NCBI GenBank assembly: GCA_018065695.1
Contig: JAGHST010000016.1
Coordinates: 1-64,000 of the forward strand
From: Candidatus Cacconaster caballi
GTDB taxonomy: Bacteria; Bacteroidota; Bacteroidia; Bacteroidales; UBA932
Direction of reading: 5' to 3'
Length of the DNA stretch: 64,000 nt
A program made the translations under genes and the position numbers. Every line of letters starts with the position of its first letter. Position 1 is the first letter of the stretch. Below the pieces are notes generated by a model. The model did no database searches and was not told the origin of the DNA. It saw nothing but the letters and a program-made list of their open reading frames with translations. Below are positions 28,580 through 37,828 of this stretch, in pieces.

Positions 28580-28738
28580 ATGAAAAAAATCGCAGACTGG
28601 TACAGAAAGCAAAGCGACACCACTAAAGCCTTGATATGGCTTGGCATCGTTGCTGCAATAGGAATCATCCTGAGATGGGACTATATCATGGAAAACGCCG
28701 CCCGCGGATTCGAATTCTACTCCAGGGGCGGCGATTAG
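28580..28738 (+). CDS. Small single-TM protein (52 aa)
   Basis: MKKIADWYRKQSDTTKALIWLGIVAAIGIILRWDYIMENAARGFEFYSRGGD*; below the 60-aa cutoff of the ORF track. Confidence 0.5.
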   Translation: MKKIADWYRKQSDTTKALIWLGIVAAIGIILRWDYIMENAARGFEFYSRGGD

Positions 28739-28757
28739 CGGCTTTTTCGCAGCGCTG

Positions 28758-30296
28758 CTACTTGGCGAACGCCACGCTTCTTGTCTCGCGGATGACGGTG
28801 ATCTTCACCTGACCGGGATAGGTCATTTCATCCTGTATGCGTTTGGCGATATCCGTAGAAAGTTCTTCGCACTGGGCATCCGACACTTCTTCCGCGCCGA
28901 CTATCACTCGTAGTTCGCGGCCTGCCTGAATTGCATAGGTCTTTGTCACTCCTGGATGAGAGAGTGCGATGCCTTCCATATCCTTCAATCTCTTGATATA
29001 GGACTCAATAACCTCACGGCGGGCACCAGGGCGGGCTCCCGAGATGGCGTCTGCCACAAGTACGAGCGGCGCTATGAGAGACTGCATTTCAATCTCTTCG
29101 TGGTGAGCTCCGATGGCGTTGCAGATATCAGGCTTTTCCTTGTACTGTTCAGCCACCTTCATACCGAGCATAGCATGAGGAAGTTCAGGATCCTCCTCAC
29201 ATACCTTGCCGATATCGTGGAGAAGGCCGGCCCTTCTGGCAACTTTGGCATTGAGGCCAAGTTCTGAAGCCATTGTAGCGCAAATATTTGCAACTTCACG
29301 GGAATGCTGCAGAAGATTCTGTCCGTACGAACTGCGATATTTCATACGGCCTATCAAACGCACCAGTTCCACGTGAAGACCGTGAATGCCAAGGTCAATG
29401 CAGGTGCGCTTGCCTGTTTCCATAATTTCGTCATCGAGTTGCTTCTTAACCTTGTCAACCACTTCCTCTATGCGGGCCGGGTGGATACGTCCGTCCGTTA
29501 CAAGTTGATGGAGTGCAAGTCTTGCAACCTCCCTGCGAACCGGGTCAAAAGACGAGAGCAGGATTGCTTCCGGAGTATCGTCCACAACGATTTCAACGCC
29601 TGTGGCAGCCTCAAGAGCACGAATGTTGCGGCCTTCTCGTCCGATGATTCTGCCCTTGACCTCATCGTTGTCGATATTGAAAACCGTAACAGCATTTTCT
29701 ATCGCAGCTTCAGGAGCCGTACGCTGTATTGTATTGATGACAATCCGCTTGGCCTCCTTGCTTGCAGTCAGCCTCGCTTCATCCATAACGTCATTGATAT
29801 ATGACATCGCCTGAGTCTTCGCTTCAGCCTTCATTGACTCGACGAGCTGGTTCTTGGCATCTATGGCGGAAATGCCGGCAATCTCCTCAAGTTTCTCGAT
29901 GGCCTGATTGCGCAGCTTGTCATATTCGTCGCTCTTCTTGTTGACTATGTCGAGCTGAAGTTTGAGATTCTCCCTTATTGTGTCAGCCTCCTTCTGCTTG
30001 CGGCCCAGTTCCGAATTCTGCTGATTGAGCACAAGTTCTCTTTGCTTCAGTTTGTTTTCGGTCTGTTGTGCCTGCGCGTTCCTTTCATTGATATATGCTT
30101 CGTGTTCGCTCTTCAACTGAAGGAATTTCTCTTTCGCCTGAAAGATTTTCTCTTTTTTGATTGCCTCTCCCTCGTTTTGAGCAGCTTCTATGAATGCTTT
30201 CCTCTTGTTTTTCAGAATGACATTGGTGGTCAGCATACAGGTCAGAAAACCAGCTACAAGAGCAATGATTGCTGTAATGATGATTGTTGTAATCAT
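28758..30296 (-). CDS. rny: Ribonuclease Y
   Basis: N-terminal TM plus coiled coil; KH domain ([31 protein letters not shown]); HD domain ([11 protein letters not shown]). Confidence 0.97.
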   Translation of the reverse strand: MITTIIITAIIALVAGFLTCMLTTNVILKNKRKAFIEAAQNEGEAIKKEKIFQAKEKFLQLKSEHEAYINERNAQAQQTENKLKQRELVLNQQNSELGRKQKEADTIRENLKLQLDIVNKKSDEYDKLRNQAIEKLEEIAGISAIDAKNQLVESMKAEAKTQAMSYINDVMDEARLTASKEAKRIVINTIQRTAPEAAIENAVTVFNIDNDEVKGRIIGREGRNIRALEAATGVEIVVDDTPEAILLSSFDPVRREVARLALHQLVTDGRIHPARIEEVVDKVKKQLDDEIMETGKRTCIDLGIHGLHVELVRLIGRMKYRSSYGQNLLQHSREVANICATMASELGLNAKVARRAGLLHDIGKVCEEDPELPHAMLGMKVAEQYKEKPDICNAIGAHHEEIEMQSLIAPLVLVADAISGARPGARREVIESYIKRLKDMEGIALSHPGVTKTYAIQAGRELRVIVGAEEVSDAQCEELSTDIAKRIQDEMTYPGQVKITVIRETRSVAFAK

Positions 30297-30349
30297 AGTG
30301 TATATATATTTTGTTTAACGTGCTACACTATAATTTGCAATTGAAAGAA

Positions 30350-30537
30350 AAAAGCCGTTAGCAAGGTCTGTTCGAAAATCTTAATTGATAAGATTTGAGC
30401 TCCGGAATAACGTCGCGGACTTCCAACGTCCGATGTATCGAATCCCCCGAAGGGTAACCCAGGCCTGTCTTTGACTTCCGAGTCGGCTCGTTTTGGTTTT
30501 TTAGTGTTGATTTTGGCATAGAGCTTCCTAACGGCTG
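30350..30537 (-). ncRNA. ssrS: 6S RNA (ssrS)
   Basis: Located between zapA and rny. Long imperfect hairpin closed by AGCCGTTAG/CTAACGGCT with a following T-run; ~187 nt. Confidence 0.8.
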
Positions 30538-30818
30538 CTGAGATATTCTCCAAGTTCCGCATCCAAGTCTGCAATATTTTTGCGGATATTGTCGATTTCC
30601 TTTGCACCGGCAGCTTCAAGGTCCACAAGTTTTTTTTCCTCATTCAGCAGCACCACCCGCAATATCTCCGACAGCTCCACCTCTCGATAGTCATACTGCA
30701 ACGCTTCTATCTCCGCATTGATTCTTGCAACTGCTGCGCGAATGAACTCCTCCTTCTCCGCCTCTATCTCAAGCGGGAAGTTCCTTTCGGCTATCTTCAC
30801 TGTAATGTTCTGCATCAT
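30528..30818 (-). CDS. zapA: Cell division protein ZapA
   Basis: MMQNITVKIAERNFPLEIEAEKEEFIRAAVARINAEIE, 96 aa. Confidence 0.88.
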   Translation of the reverse strand: MMQNITVKIAERNFPLEIEAEKEEFIRAAVARINAEIEALQYDYREVELSEILRVVLLNEEKKLVDLEAAGAKEIDNIRKNIADLDAELGEYLSSR

Positions 30819-30822
30819 AACT

Positions 30823-31104
30823 TTACTGGCCCAGCATACTTATGCAGGAGTCAATCTCCCTTATCAGACTTGCAACCATTTTTCCGGCCTTTGCCTTGTC
30901 GGGCGAAGTACCGAGAAAAGCTTCCTTCAATTGTAAATTATTCAGTTGTTTTTCTAATTCGTTTATTCTGTTGTTTCTGTTTTCAAGTTTGTGAGCGCAC
31001 TTGGACAGTTCCTCCTTGAGGGAAACATTCTCCTCCTTCAAGGATTCATACCTTGAAATCAGAGTCTCAATCTTGCTCTTCAAAGGTGAAACAATGTCTT
31101 CCAT
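30823..31104 (-). CDS. Small coiled-coil protein upstream of zapA (ZapB-like?)
   Basis: 93 aa heptad-rich sequence; 4-bp gap to zapA. Confidence 0.65.
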   Translation of the reverse strand: MEDIVSPLKSKIETLISRYESLKEENVSLKEELSKCAHKLENRNNRINELEKQLNNLQLKEAFLGTSPDKAKAGKMVASLIREIDSCISMLGQ

Positions 31105-31122
31105 ACGCTATGGTTTATCTCG

Positions 31123-31130
31123 CAAAGTTA
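31123..31130 (-). promoter_or_regulatory. Bacteroidota-type -7 box (TAACTTTG) for the coiled-coil/zapA unit
   Basis: TAACTTTG on the minus strand, 19 bp upstream of the start codon. Confidence 0.5.
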
Positions 31131-31142
31131 ATAATTATTTTC

Positions 31143-32777
31143 TCAATCCACGAATTTCCAGTTGTCCGCAATCACTGGAGCTATCTCCTTGCGGGCTGCA
31201 ATATAATCTCCTATCAGGCTCCTGATATCCTTCAATTTGTCCACAATGACGATATCTTCAGGATTTATGCCTGCACCCTCGGCCAGGAGACCTCCTCCGC
31301 CACTAGCTCTGTATGAAGTCATCGCGACACTATACAATTTGTCTTCCCGGAAACTTTCTCCGTTGCTCATACCCTTGATTTTCACTCTTTGCCCCTGCTG
31401 AGCACTCTTCGAAACCTCGTAGTCGATACCGAAAGCCGAATCGTAATTGTAACTCGGTCCGCTGGACGCAATCCAGTTCTGATACGAATATTCAAGATAG
31501 TCCTTTATCTGCCGTCCGGTCATCCGTACCACATACAGCATATTTTCATAGACATATATCTTGGTCAGATCCTGAAACGTCACCGGACCTGCGGCAATGC
31601 GTCCCCTTGTCGAGAGCGGAGCGGATATGGAAATATCGGCCCCCGTAGATGCAAGCTGCACGGTATGCACAAGAGTCATATAAGCTGTCGGCCCATCCAG
31701 AACGCCTTCAAACAGCAAATCTCCGGTAATCACACCTATCTTTCTGCAGGCAAACTCCTTCACTTCTTCAAACTGTGGCATAAACCGGTCTTTAAACTCT
31801 TCATCGGGAGCTATTCCATCCATAGGGACCAGTGAACACTTTATTTTTCTGACTTTGAAGCCGCCTTTTTTCTTCTTGAATTTTATATCGCATCGTCCAA
31901 CGTTCTGTGCGGCTTTTCCGGCATTGATCAGTCCCACCTCTCCATCAGGTGTGTTGACGGCATAAGCGGTTGCTACGTGGTCGTGGCCGCAAAGGACCAG
32001 ATTGACTCCGCGAACGTTGTGGGCAAGATAAAGCGCCTCATTTTCATTGTCCGGCCTGTCGGATGACTCCCCTGTACCGCTATGGACTGCAAGTATCACA
32101 AAATCCGGTTTTTCCTTTTCCAGAACCTCATCTGTGATGTCTTGTGCAATATCAGAAATCCTTATGAAATCCAGCCCGTCCCACTTTTCCTGCGGAAGCC
32201 AGCTTTTTATATTGGCGTTGGTCATACCTATTACGGCTATCCTGATTCCACCGCGTTCCACAACAGTGTATGGTCTGAAGTACGGTTTCCCTGCATCGGG
32301 GCCGCTTTCATACACGGCATTTGCGGCCAGATATGGAATTTCCGAATTCCTGCAGACTCTGTCATAAACCGAATGGCCCGCCTCTATGTCGTGGTTGCCG
32401 ACGACCACCGCGTCATAACCGAGATATTTCATATAATCTGTCACGATGTGAATATCGGCCGTATCGACAAAATTATAATAGAAAGCGGCATTATCTCCCT
32501 GCAGATTGTCTCCGCAATCTATCAGCACCGGCTCGATTTCCTCTTCCTCCCGGACTTTTTCCATATAAGAGGCTATGGAGGCCATCGAACACTTGCGTGC
32601 AGTGCCGTTGTAAAGCGAATCGAAGTAATTGCCGTGGACATCGGTAGTCTCAAGCACAGTTACCGTGAAATTGCCCCCGAAAATCCGGTAGAGCAGATGA
32701 CCCGCCAGAAATCCGACTGCAAAACACAATGCGACTATTGCCACAGCCAAGAGAGGGCTTCCTTTTCTATTTCTCAT
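31143..32777 (-). CDS. 5'-nucleotidase / 2',3'-cyclic-nucleotide phosphodiesterase family metallophosphatase
   Basis: TVLETTDVHGNYFD, DCGDNLQG, VVGNHDIEAG, CGHDHVA; C-terminal 5'-nucleotidase domain. Confidence 0.9.
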   Translation of the reverse strand: MRNRKGSPLLAVAIVALCFAVGFLAGHLLYRIFGGNFTVTVLETTDVHGNYFDSLYNGTARKCSMASIASYMEKVREEEEIEPVLIDCGDNLQGDNAAFYYNFVDTADIHIVTDYMKYLGYDAVVVGNHDIEAGHSVYDRVCRNSEIPYLAANAVYESGPDAGKPYFRPYTVVERGGIRIAVIGMTNANIKSWLPQEKWDGLDFIRISDIAQDITDEVLEKEKPDFVILAVHSGTGESSDRPDNENEALYLAHNVRGVNLVLCGHDHVATAYAVNTPDGEVGLINAGKAAQNVGRCDIKFKKKKGGFKVRKIKCSLVPMDGIAPDEEFKDRFMPQFEEVKEFACRKIGVITGDLLFEGVLDGPTAYMTLVHTVQLASTGADISISAPLSTRGRIAAGPVTFQDLTKIYVYENMLYVVRMTGRQIKDYLEYSYQNWIASSGPSYNYDSAFGIDYEVSKSAQQGQRVKIKGMSNGESFREDKLYSVAMTSYRASGGGGLLAEGAGINPEDIVIVDKLKDIRSLIGDYIAARKEIAPVIADNWKFVD

Positions 32778-32788
32778 TATCTTGATTT

Positions 32789-33574
32789 CTATACATTTAC
32801 AGTGAAACTATCAGCATCTTTCCAGGCAGGGAACTTCTCGCGGAAACGGTCAAGTCCATCCTTGTCCAGCCTGGCGATTATGAATTTTGTGCCGTCAAAC
32901 CTCCTGATGCGGCCGATTTTTTCTCCGAACCAGTCCGTTATCAGGGAGCAACCGTTGTATTTGCAGGTGGCATCTTTCCCCACCCTGTTGCAGAAAAGGG
33001 CATAACAGCAGTTTTCGATTGCCCTTGCAGGAAGAAGTGCATTGGCAGCATCTATGCGGCTGGAAGGCCAGTTTGCAATATTGATGAGCAGGTCGTAGCG
33101 ACATCCTTCGTTGCGGCTCCAGACAGGAAAACGGAGGTCATAACATACATTCAGTTCTATGTTCCAGCCTTTGTAGGGAACCGTGCACCTCCTGCTTCCC
33201 GGAGTGTAGGTCTTTCCCTCTCCCGAAGGGTTGAAGAGATGGCGTTTGTCATAGATATATTCAACTCCCTCAGGCGTAATGAAATAGCATCTGTTGTAGA
33301 GATTATCCCCCACCCTTGTCGGTACGGAGGCGACCAGTGCGGTGTCCAACTCCTTCGCAGTACGGCGGAGCCAGGTCGCGGATGGTCCTTCGGGACTTTC
33401 TGCACAAAGCGGATTCATCGTGAAACCGGTTGAAAATGTTTCCGGCAGGACGAGAATGTCCGGTTTGTGTCTGAAGCAGAACTTGCGGACAGTGGGCTCG
33501 ATTTTGGCCAGCGTCACAAGGGCATTCTCCCACTCGGTGTCAACTTGACAAAGGGCTATCTTGAGTTTATTCAT
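32789..33574 (-). CDS. Nitrilase-family amidohydrolase (omega-amidase-like)
   Basis: ILVLPETFSTGF, YDKRHLF, LNVCYDLRFPVWSRN catalytic E-K-C set. Confidence 0.9.
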   Translation of the reverse strand: MNKLKIALCQVDTEWENALVTLAKIEPTVRKFCFRHKPDILVLPETFSTGFTMNPLCAESPEGPSATWLRRTAKELDTALVASVPTRVGDNLYNRCYFITPEGVEYIYDKRHLFNPSGEGKTYTPGSRRCTVPYKGWNIELNVCYDLRFPVWSRNEGCRYDLLINIANWPSSRIDAANALLPARAIENCCYALFCNRVGKDATCKYNGCSLITDWFGEKIGRIRRFDGTKFIIARLDKDGLDRFREKFPAWKDADSFTVNV

Positions 33575-34751
33575 CTTTCTGCTTTTTGGAGATTCTGTCA
33601 ATTATCAGCGCTATGGCACCGTCTCCGGTCACGTTGCCGGCAGTGCCGAAACTGTCCATAGTGATATATAATGCTATCATCAGTCCGATCATATTGGCAT
33701 CAAAGCCAAGCATTGACTCCAAAAGGGCGATAGACGCCATAATAGCACCGCCCGGAACACCTGGAGCCGCCACCATGGTGATGCCGAGCATCAGGATGAA
33801 ACCGGCATAGGTCGGAAGGCTTGCATCCATACCCATACTGAGGGAAATCGCATAAGCGCAGGCCACTATTTTGAGGATACTGCAGGAGAGGTGGACCGTA
33901 GCGCAAAGGGGTACGGTGAAATTTACGACCTGAGGCCTGACTCCATTCTTCAGGCACTGAGCCCTGGTGACCGGGATGGTGGCAGCCGACGACTGTGTGC
34001 CCAGAGCAGTCACGTAGGCGGGCATCATATTCCACAGAGCCTTGAAAGGATTCTTGCGGGCCACTGCTCCTGCAACACAGAACTGGAATACAAGGAAGAA
34101 AACGTGCATCGCAAAGATAACGAGGATTATCTTGATGAACATTCCCATTACGGGTCCGACCTTGTCTTCGGCCCCCATCTTGAGGAAAATGCCGAAGATG
34201 AAGAGAGGCAGCAGAGGGATGATGAGTTTTGTGATGACTCTTGTCACAATTTCCTGAAACTCGCAAAATCCGTTGCGCAGTACGTTACCCTCTACGTGTA
34301 TCAGAGCGAGTCCGAAGACGAAAGAGAGCACGAGTGCCGTGGTGACACTTATGAAAGATGGCATCTCTATCGTGAAATACGGCATAAAGCCGCCGGACAT
34401 ATCCATCTGTCCGAGAGCGGAGATGGAGGTTCCCATCACTTTTTCGAACGACAGGGAGCAGACACCGTATGAGAAGAAGCCGGAGAGTATGGTGGAGAAA
34501 TAGGCTATTGCTACCGTTAAAAGCAGCAGTTTGCCCGCGCCTTTGCCCATTTCGAAAATTCCAGGAGCCACGAGGCCGATTATCATCAGCGGTACGAAAA
34601 GACTGAGGAAATTGCTGAATATCGAATTGAACGTCACGAAAATGCGCACGGCCCAGTTCGGCAATACGAACGACAGGACTATGCCCAGAGCGATTGCCAT
34701 TAAAATTTTAGGCAGAAGGCCTATTCTCTTGAACGTTGGCTTGATTTTCAT
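33567..34751 (-). CDS. Dicarboxylate/amino acid:cation symporter
   Basis: DAACS-family TM pattern; ALGTQSSAATIPVT; GVPGGAI...MDSFGTAGNVTGDGA. Confidence 0.9.
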   Translation of the reverse strand: MKIKPTFKRIGLLPKILMAIALGIVLSFVLPNWAVRIFVTFNSIFSNFLSLFVPLMIIGLVAPGIFEMGKGAGKLLLLTVAIAYFSTILSGFFSYGVCSLSFEKVMGTSISALGQMDMSGGFMPYFTIEMPSFISVTTALVLSFVFGLALIHVEGNVLRNGFCEFQEIVTRVITKLIIPLLPLFIFGIFLKMGAEDKVGPVMGMFIKIILVIFAMHVFFLVFQFCVAGAVARKNPFKALWNMMPAYVTALGTQSSAATIPVTRAQCLKNGVRPQVVNFTVPLCATVHLSCSILKIVACAYAISLSMGMDASLPTYAGFILMLGITMVAAPGVPGGAIMASIALLESMLGFDANMIGLMIALYITMDSFGTAGNVTGDGAIALIIDRISKKQKDE

Positions 34752-34778
34752 TATGGTGTCTTTTTTGGAAATTGATTA

Positions 34779-35954
34779 TCAGCCTATTGCCGACTTTAGC
34801 TGTTCGAGGGCCCTTCTCAATACCTTTCTCGGGCAGCCGACATTCATTCTCATATGATTCTCCCCTCCCGGCCCGAACGTCACACCGTCGTTGAGAGCAA
34901 GATGCGCTCCGTTGACGAAAAGGTCTGTCAGGCGGTCATGGTCAAGACCGAGTCTGGAGCAGTCGAGCCACAGGAGAAAAGAGGCCTGCGGCCTGACTAC
35001 GGTTATGCGCGGAATGTTTTTTGAAATATAGTCACATACGAAATCGATGTTGGACTGAACGTATTCGAGCATCGCCTCGCGCCACTCTCCACACTGGGTG
35101 AAGGCAGCCACCGTAGCAGCCTCAGAGATGAAAGGCACACTGCACAGTTCATTGGCATCCAAGTATCTGAAGAATTTCTCACGAATCTCTTTATTTGAAA
35201 CCACTGTAAACGAACTGGTGATGCCCGCCATATTGAAGGTCTTGCTAGGTGCCGCAAAAGTTATCGAAATGTCTGCAGCCGTCTGTGATGCCATAGGAAA
35301 CGGCGTGTGCACGTGGCCGTAAAGAGCCATATCCGCGTGGATTTCGTCTGATATGACCAGAACTCCGTAGCGCTCGCATATTTCCGCTACCCGCTCAAGA
35401 CAACGTTTAGGCCACACTATGCCTGCCGGGTTGTGAGGATTGGAGAGAATAAGAACTTTCGGTGACTCTTTGCGGCAAATGGTTTCCAAACCACCGAGAT
35501 CCATTTCATAAGTACCTGCCGATTCGTTGAAAATCAAAGGGTTGAATAAAAGATCCCGGCCATTGTCCCTCGGCAGATTCAGGAACGGCATATATACGGG
35601 AGGCTGCACCAGCACCTTGTCTCCGGGCTGTGTAAAACATTGCAGAACGAAACTTATGCCTCGCACGATTCCCGGGATATAGCGCATCTGTTCCCTTTCG
35701 ATTCTCCATCCGTGCTGCGAAAACTCCCACGAGACAAGGGCGTTCCAGTATGAGTCGCGAGGCCCGCTATAGCCATATATCTGATGGGTGAGGCGTTTTT
35801 CGATGGCCTTGCGTATAGGTTTCGGGGTTTCGAAATCCATATCGGCTATCCACAGAGAAATCAGGTCTTCCCTTCCGTATCTTTGTTTGAGGACATCCGT
35901 CTTGAGAGCCCCGGTTCCCCGGCGGTTTATCAGTTTGTCAAAATTATAGCTCAT
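34779..35954 (-). CDS. PatB/MalY-type PLP-dependent aminotransferase (C-S lyase)
   Basis: DLISLWIADMDFETP, SNPHNPAGIVW, FAAPSKTFNMAG PLP lysine. Confidence 0.9.
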   Translation of the reverse strand: MSYNFDKLINRRGTGALKTDVLKQRYGREDLISLWIADMDFETPKPIRKAIEKRLTHQIYGYSGPRDSYWNALVSWEFSQHGWRIEREQMRYIPGIVRGISFVLQCFTQPGDKVLVQPPVYMPFLNLPRDNGRDLLFNPLIFNESAGTYEMDLGGLETICRKESPKVLILSNPHNPAGIVWPKRCLERVAEICERYGVLVISDEIHADMALYGHVHTPFPMASQTAADISITFAAPSKTFNMAGITSSFTVVSNKEIREKFFRYLDANELCSVPFISEAATVAAFTQCGEWREAMLEYVQSNIDFVCDYISKNIPRITVVRPQASFLLWLDCSRLGLDHDRLTDLFVNGAHLALNDGVTFGPGGENHMRMNVGCPRKVLRRALEQLKSAIG

Positions 35955-36052
35955 TAAATCGGCGGTATTATTCAATAAAACAATAAATATCTTGTAAAGA
36001 TACCAATTTGCCATCAAAATTCCTAACTTTGCAGCGACAAAACAAAGAAGAA

Positions 36053-37213
36053 ATGAAGCGTTACATCAAAAACGTCGATATCTACGCTGAAAGCGGTTTG
36101 ATAAGGAATGGTTCCATTCTGCTCGACGGAGAAAAAATCTCAAGAATCCTCAATAAGTCCGACGAAAACCTGCAAGCTGACGAAGTCATTGACGGCAAAG
36201 GCAACATCGTCATTCCAGGCTATATCGACATCCACGTACACGGCGGAAACGGATACGACTGCGGAAACGGTACTCTGGAAGCAATCTACGGAATGCGCGA
36301 CTACTACCAGCAGCACGGTGTCACCACGATATACCCTACCTTCATGACCAACGAACTCTCCATAATCGAAGAGGGTCTCAAATCTCTGCGAAAGGCCATC
36401 TCCACAAATGCTCCGGGCAAGGCACATATCGCTCCGTCGCACATTGAAGGGCCTTTCCTCAATCCGATGTACAAAGGCTGCCAGTCAGAAGAACTCATTC
36501 TTCCACTGGACGACAGCAACATCCTTCTTTTTGAAAAATACCGCGACGTGATTTCACGCGCCACCATAGCTCCCGAATACAAGAACAATCTGCAATATTT
36601 CCCGGGACTGGCAAAACTCGGAATACAGATTTCTGTAGGCCACAGTTGCGCCACCATCTCTCAGGTTGAAGAGGCTGTCGAAAAGGGCGCCACCAGCATC
36701 ACCCACCTCTACAACGCGCAAAGTCAGACACATAAGGAAGGGCCATACCGCATCGGAGGCGTCGTGGAAGCGGGTCTGACATTCGACAATCTCTACGCCG
36801 AAGCCATCTGCGACGGATACCATCTCCCTAACGAACTCGTCCGCATAGCCTATCGCTGCAAGGGCCCGAAGAAATTCATCGTTGTTTCGGACGCCAGTCT
36901 CTGCTCCGGTATGACAAGCGGCACAGTAGTCCGCACTTCCGGCGTCAACTTCTATGTAGAAGACGGTATCGCCATGAATGAAGCCAGAACATCCTTTGCT
37001 TCTTCCACATCCCCTATAGACAAGATGGTCCGCCACCTTATTTCCGACGTGAAACTTCCTGTGGAGGATGTGGTCTATATGTCAAGCGCATCAGCGGCAA
37101 ACCTGCTCGGTCTCTACGACAGGACAGGTTCCATACGTGAAGGCAAAGACGCCGATCTTAACATAGTTGACAAGGATTTCAACGTTCTGCGCACTTTCTG
37201 CAAAGGACTCTGA
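36053..37213 (+). CDS. nagA: N-acetylglucosamine-6-phosphate deacetylase
   Basis: PGYIDIHVHGGNGYDCG, HIEGPFLNP, VGHSCA, THLYNA, VSDA. Confidence 0.95.
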   Translation: MKRYIKNVDIYAESGLIRNGSILLDGEKISRILNKSDENLQADEVIDGKGNIVIPGYIDIHVHGGNGYDCGNGTLEAIYGMRDYYQQHGVTTIYPTFMTNELSIIEEGLKSLRKAISTNAPGKAHIAPSHIEGPFLNPMYKGCQSEELILPLDDSNILLFEKYRDVISRATIAPEYKNNLQYFPGLAKLGIQISVGHSCATISQVEEAVEKGATSITHLYNAQSQTHKEGPYRIGGVVEAGLTFDNLYAEAICDGYHLPNELVRIAYRCKGPKKFIVVSDASLCSGMTSGTVVRTSGVNFYVEDGIAMNEARTSFASSTSPIDKMVRHLISDVKLPVEDVVYMSSASAANLLGLYDRTGSIREGKDADLNIVDKDFNVLRTFCKGL

Positions 37214-37261
37214 AATACCGCACAATCAGACTTTTTCCAGTCATCGCTCCTGCCTTCAACC

Positions 37262-37828
37262 TCATAAGAGGTGTTCGAGGAGTATCTTGATGCCGATGGC
37301 AATAAGTATCAGGCCACCGATGAAATTGCATTTGCCACCCAACAGACGTCCGAATTTTTCACCGCTGCCGAGCCCGAGAGCGGCGGCAAGAGCCGTAAAT
37401 AATCCTACCGCAGCCACCGTCAGGAAGATGCGGCCGATGTTCATCTGTATCATAGACAGTGAGATGCCGACAGCCAGCGCATCTATACTCGTCGCAACGG
37501 AAGAAATGATCAAGGTCTTTGTATTCAGAAGATCCACCTTCTCGACTTTTCCATCCTGACGGAAGGCGTCTATCAGCATCTTTCCTCCGATGTAGGACAG
37601 AAGAATAAAGGCTACCCAATGGTCAAAACTCTCGATAATCCGGTTCACGGTTGAGCCGAGAGCCCATCCGACAAAAGTAAATCCGGCCTGAAACAGCGCG
37701 AAGGAGAGAATTATCTTCACTCTCTTCCACGCGCTGATTTCCGCCAGACATGCCCCGCCGACAATCGACACTGCAAGAGTATCGAAACAAAGGCTGACGG
37801 CGAGAAGGAGTATTTCTACAAGAGTCAT
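37262..37828 (-). CDS. mntP: Manganese efflux pump MntP
   Basis: Six TM; SLCFDTLAVSIVGG and ATSIDALAVGISL acidic motifs; 188 aa. Confidence 0.95.
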   Translation of the reverse strand: MTLVEILLLAVSLCFDTLAVSIVGGACLAEISAWKRVKIILSFALFQAGFTFVGWALGSTVNRIIESFDHWVAFILLSYIGGKMLIDAFRQDGKVEKVDLLNTKTLIISSVATSIDALAVGISLSMIQMNIGRIFLTVAAVGLFTALAAALGLGSGEKFGRLLGGKCNFIGGLILIAIGIKILLEHLL

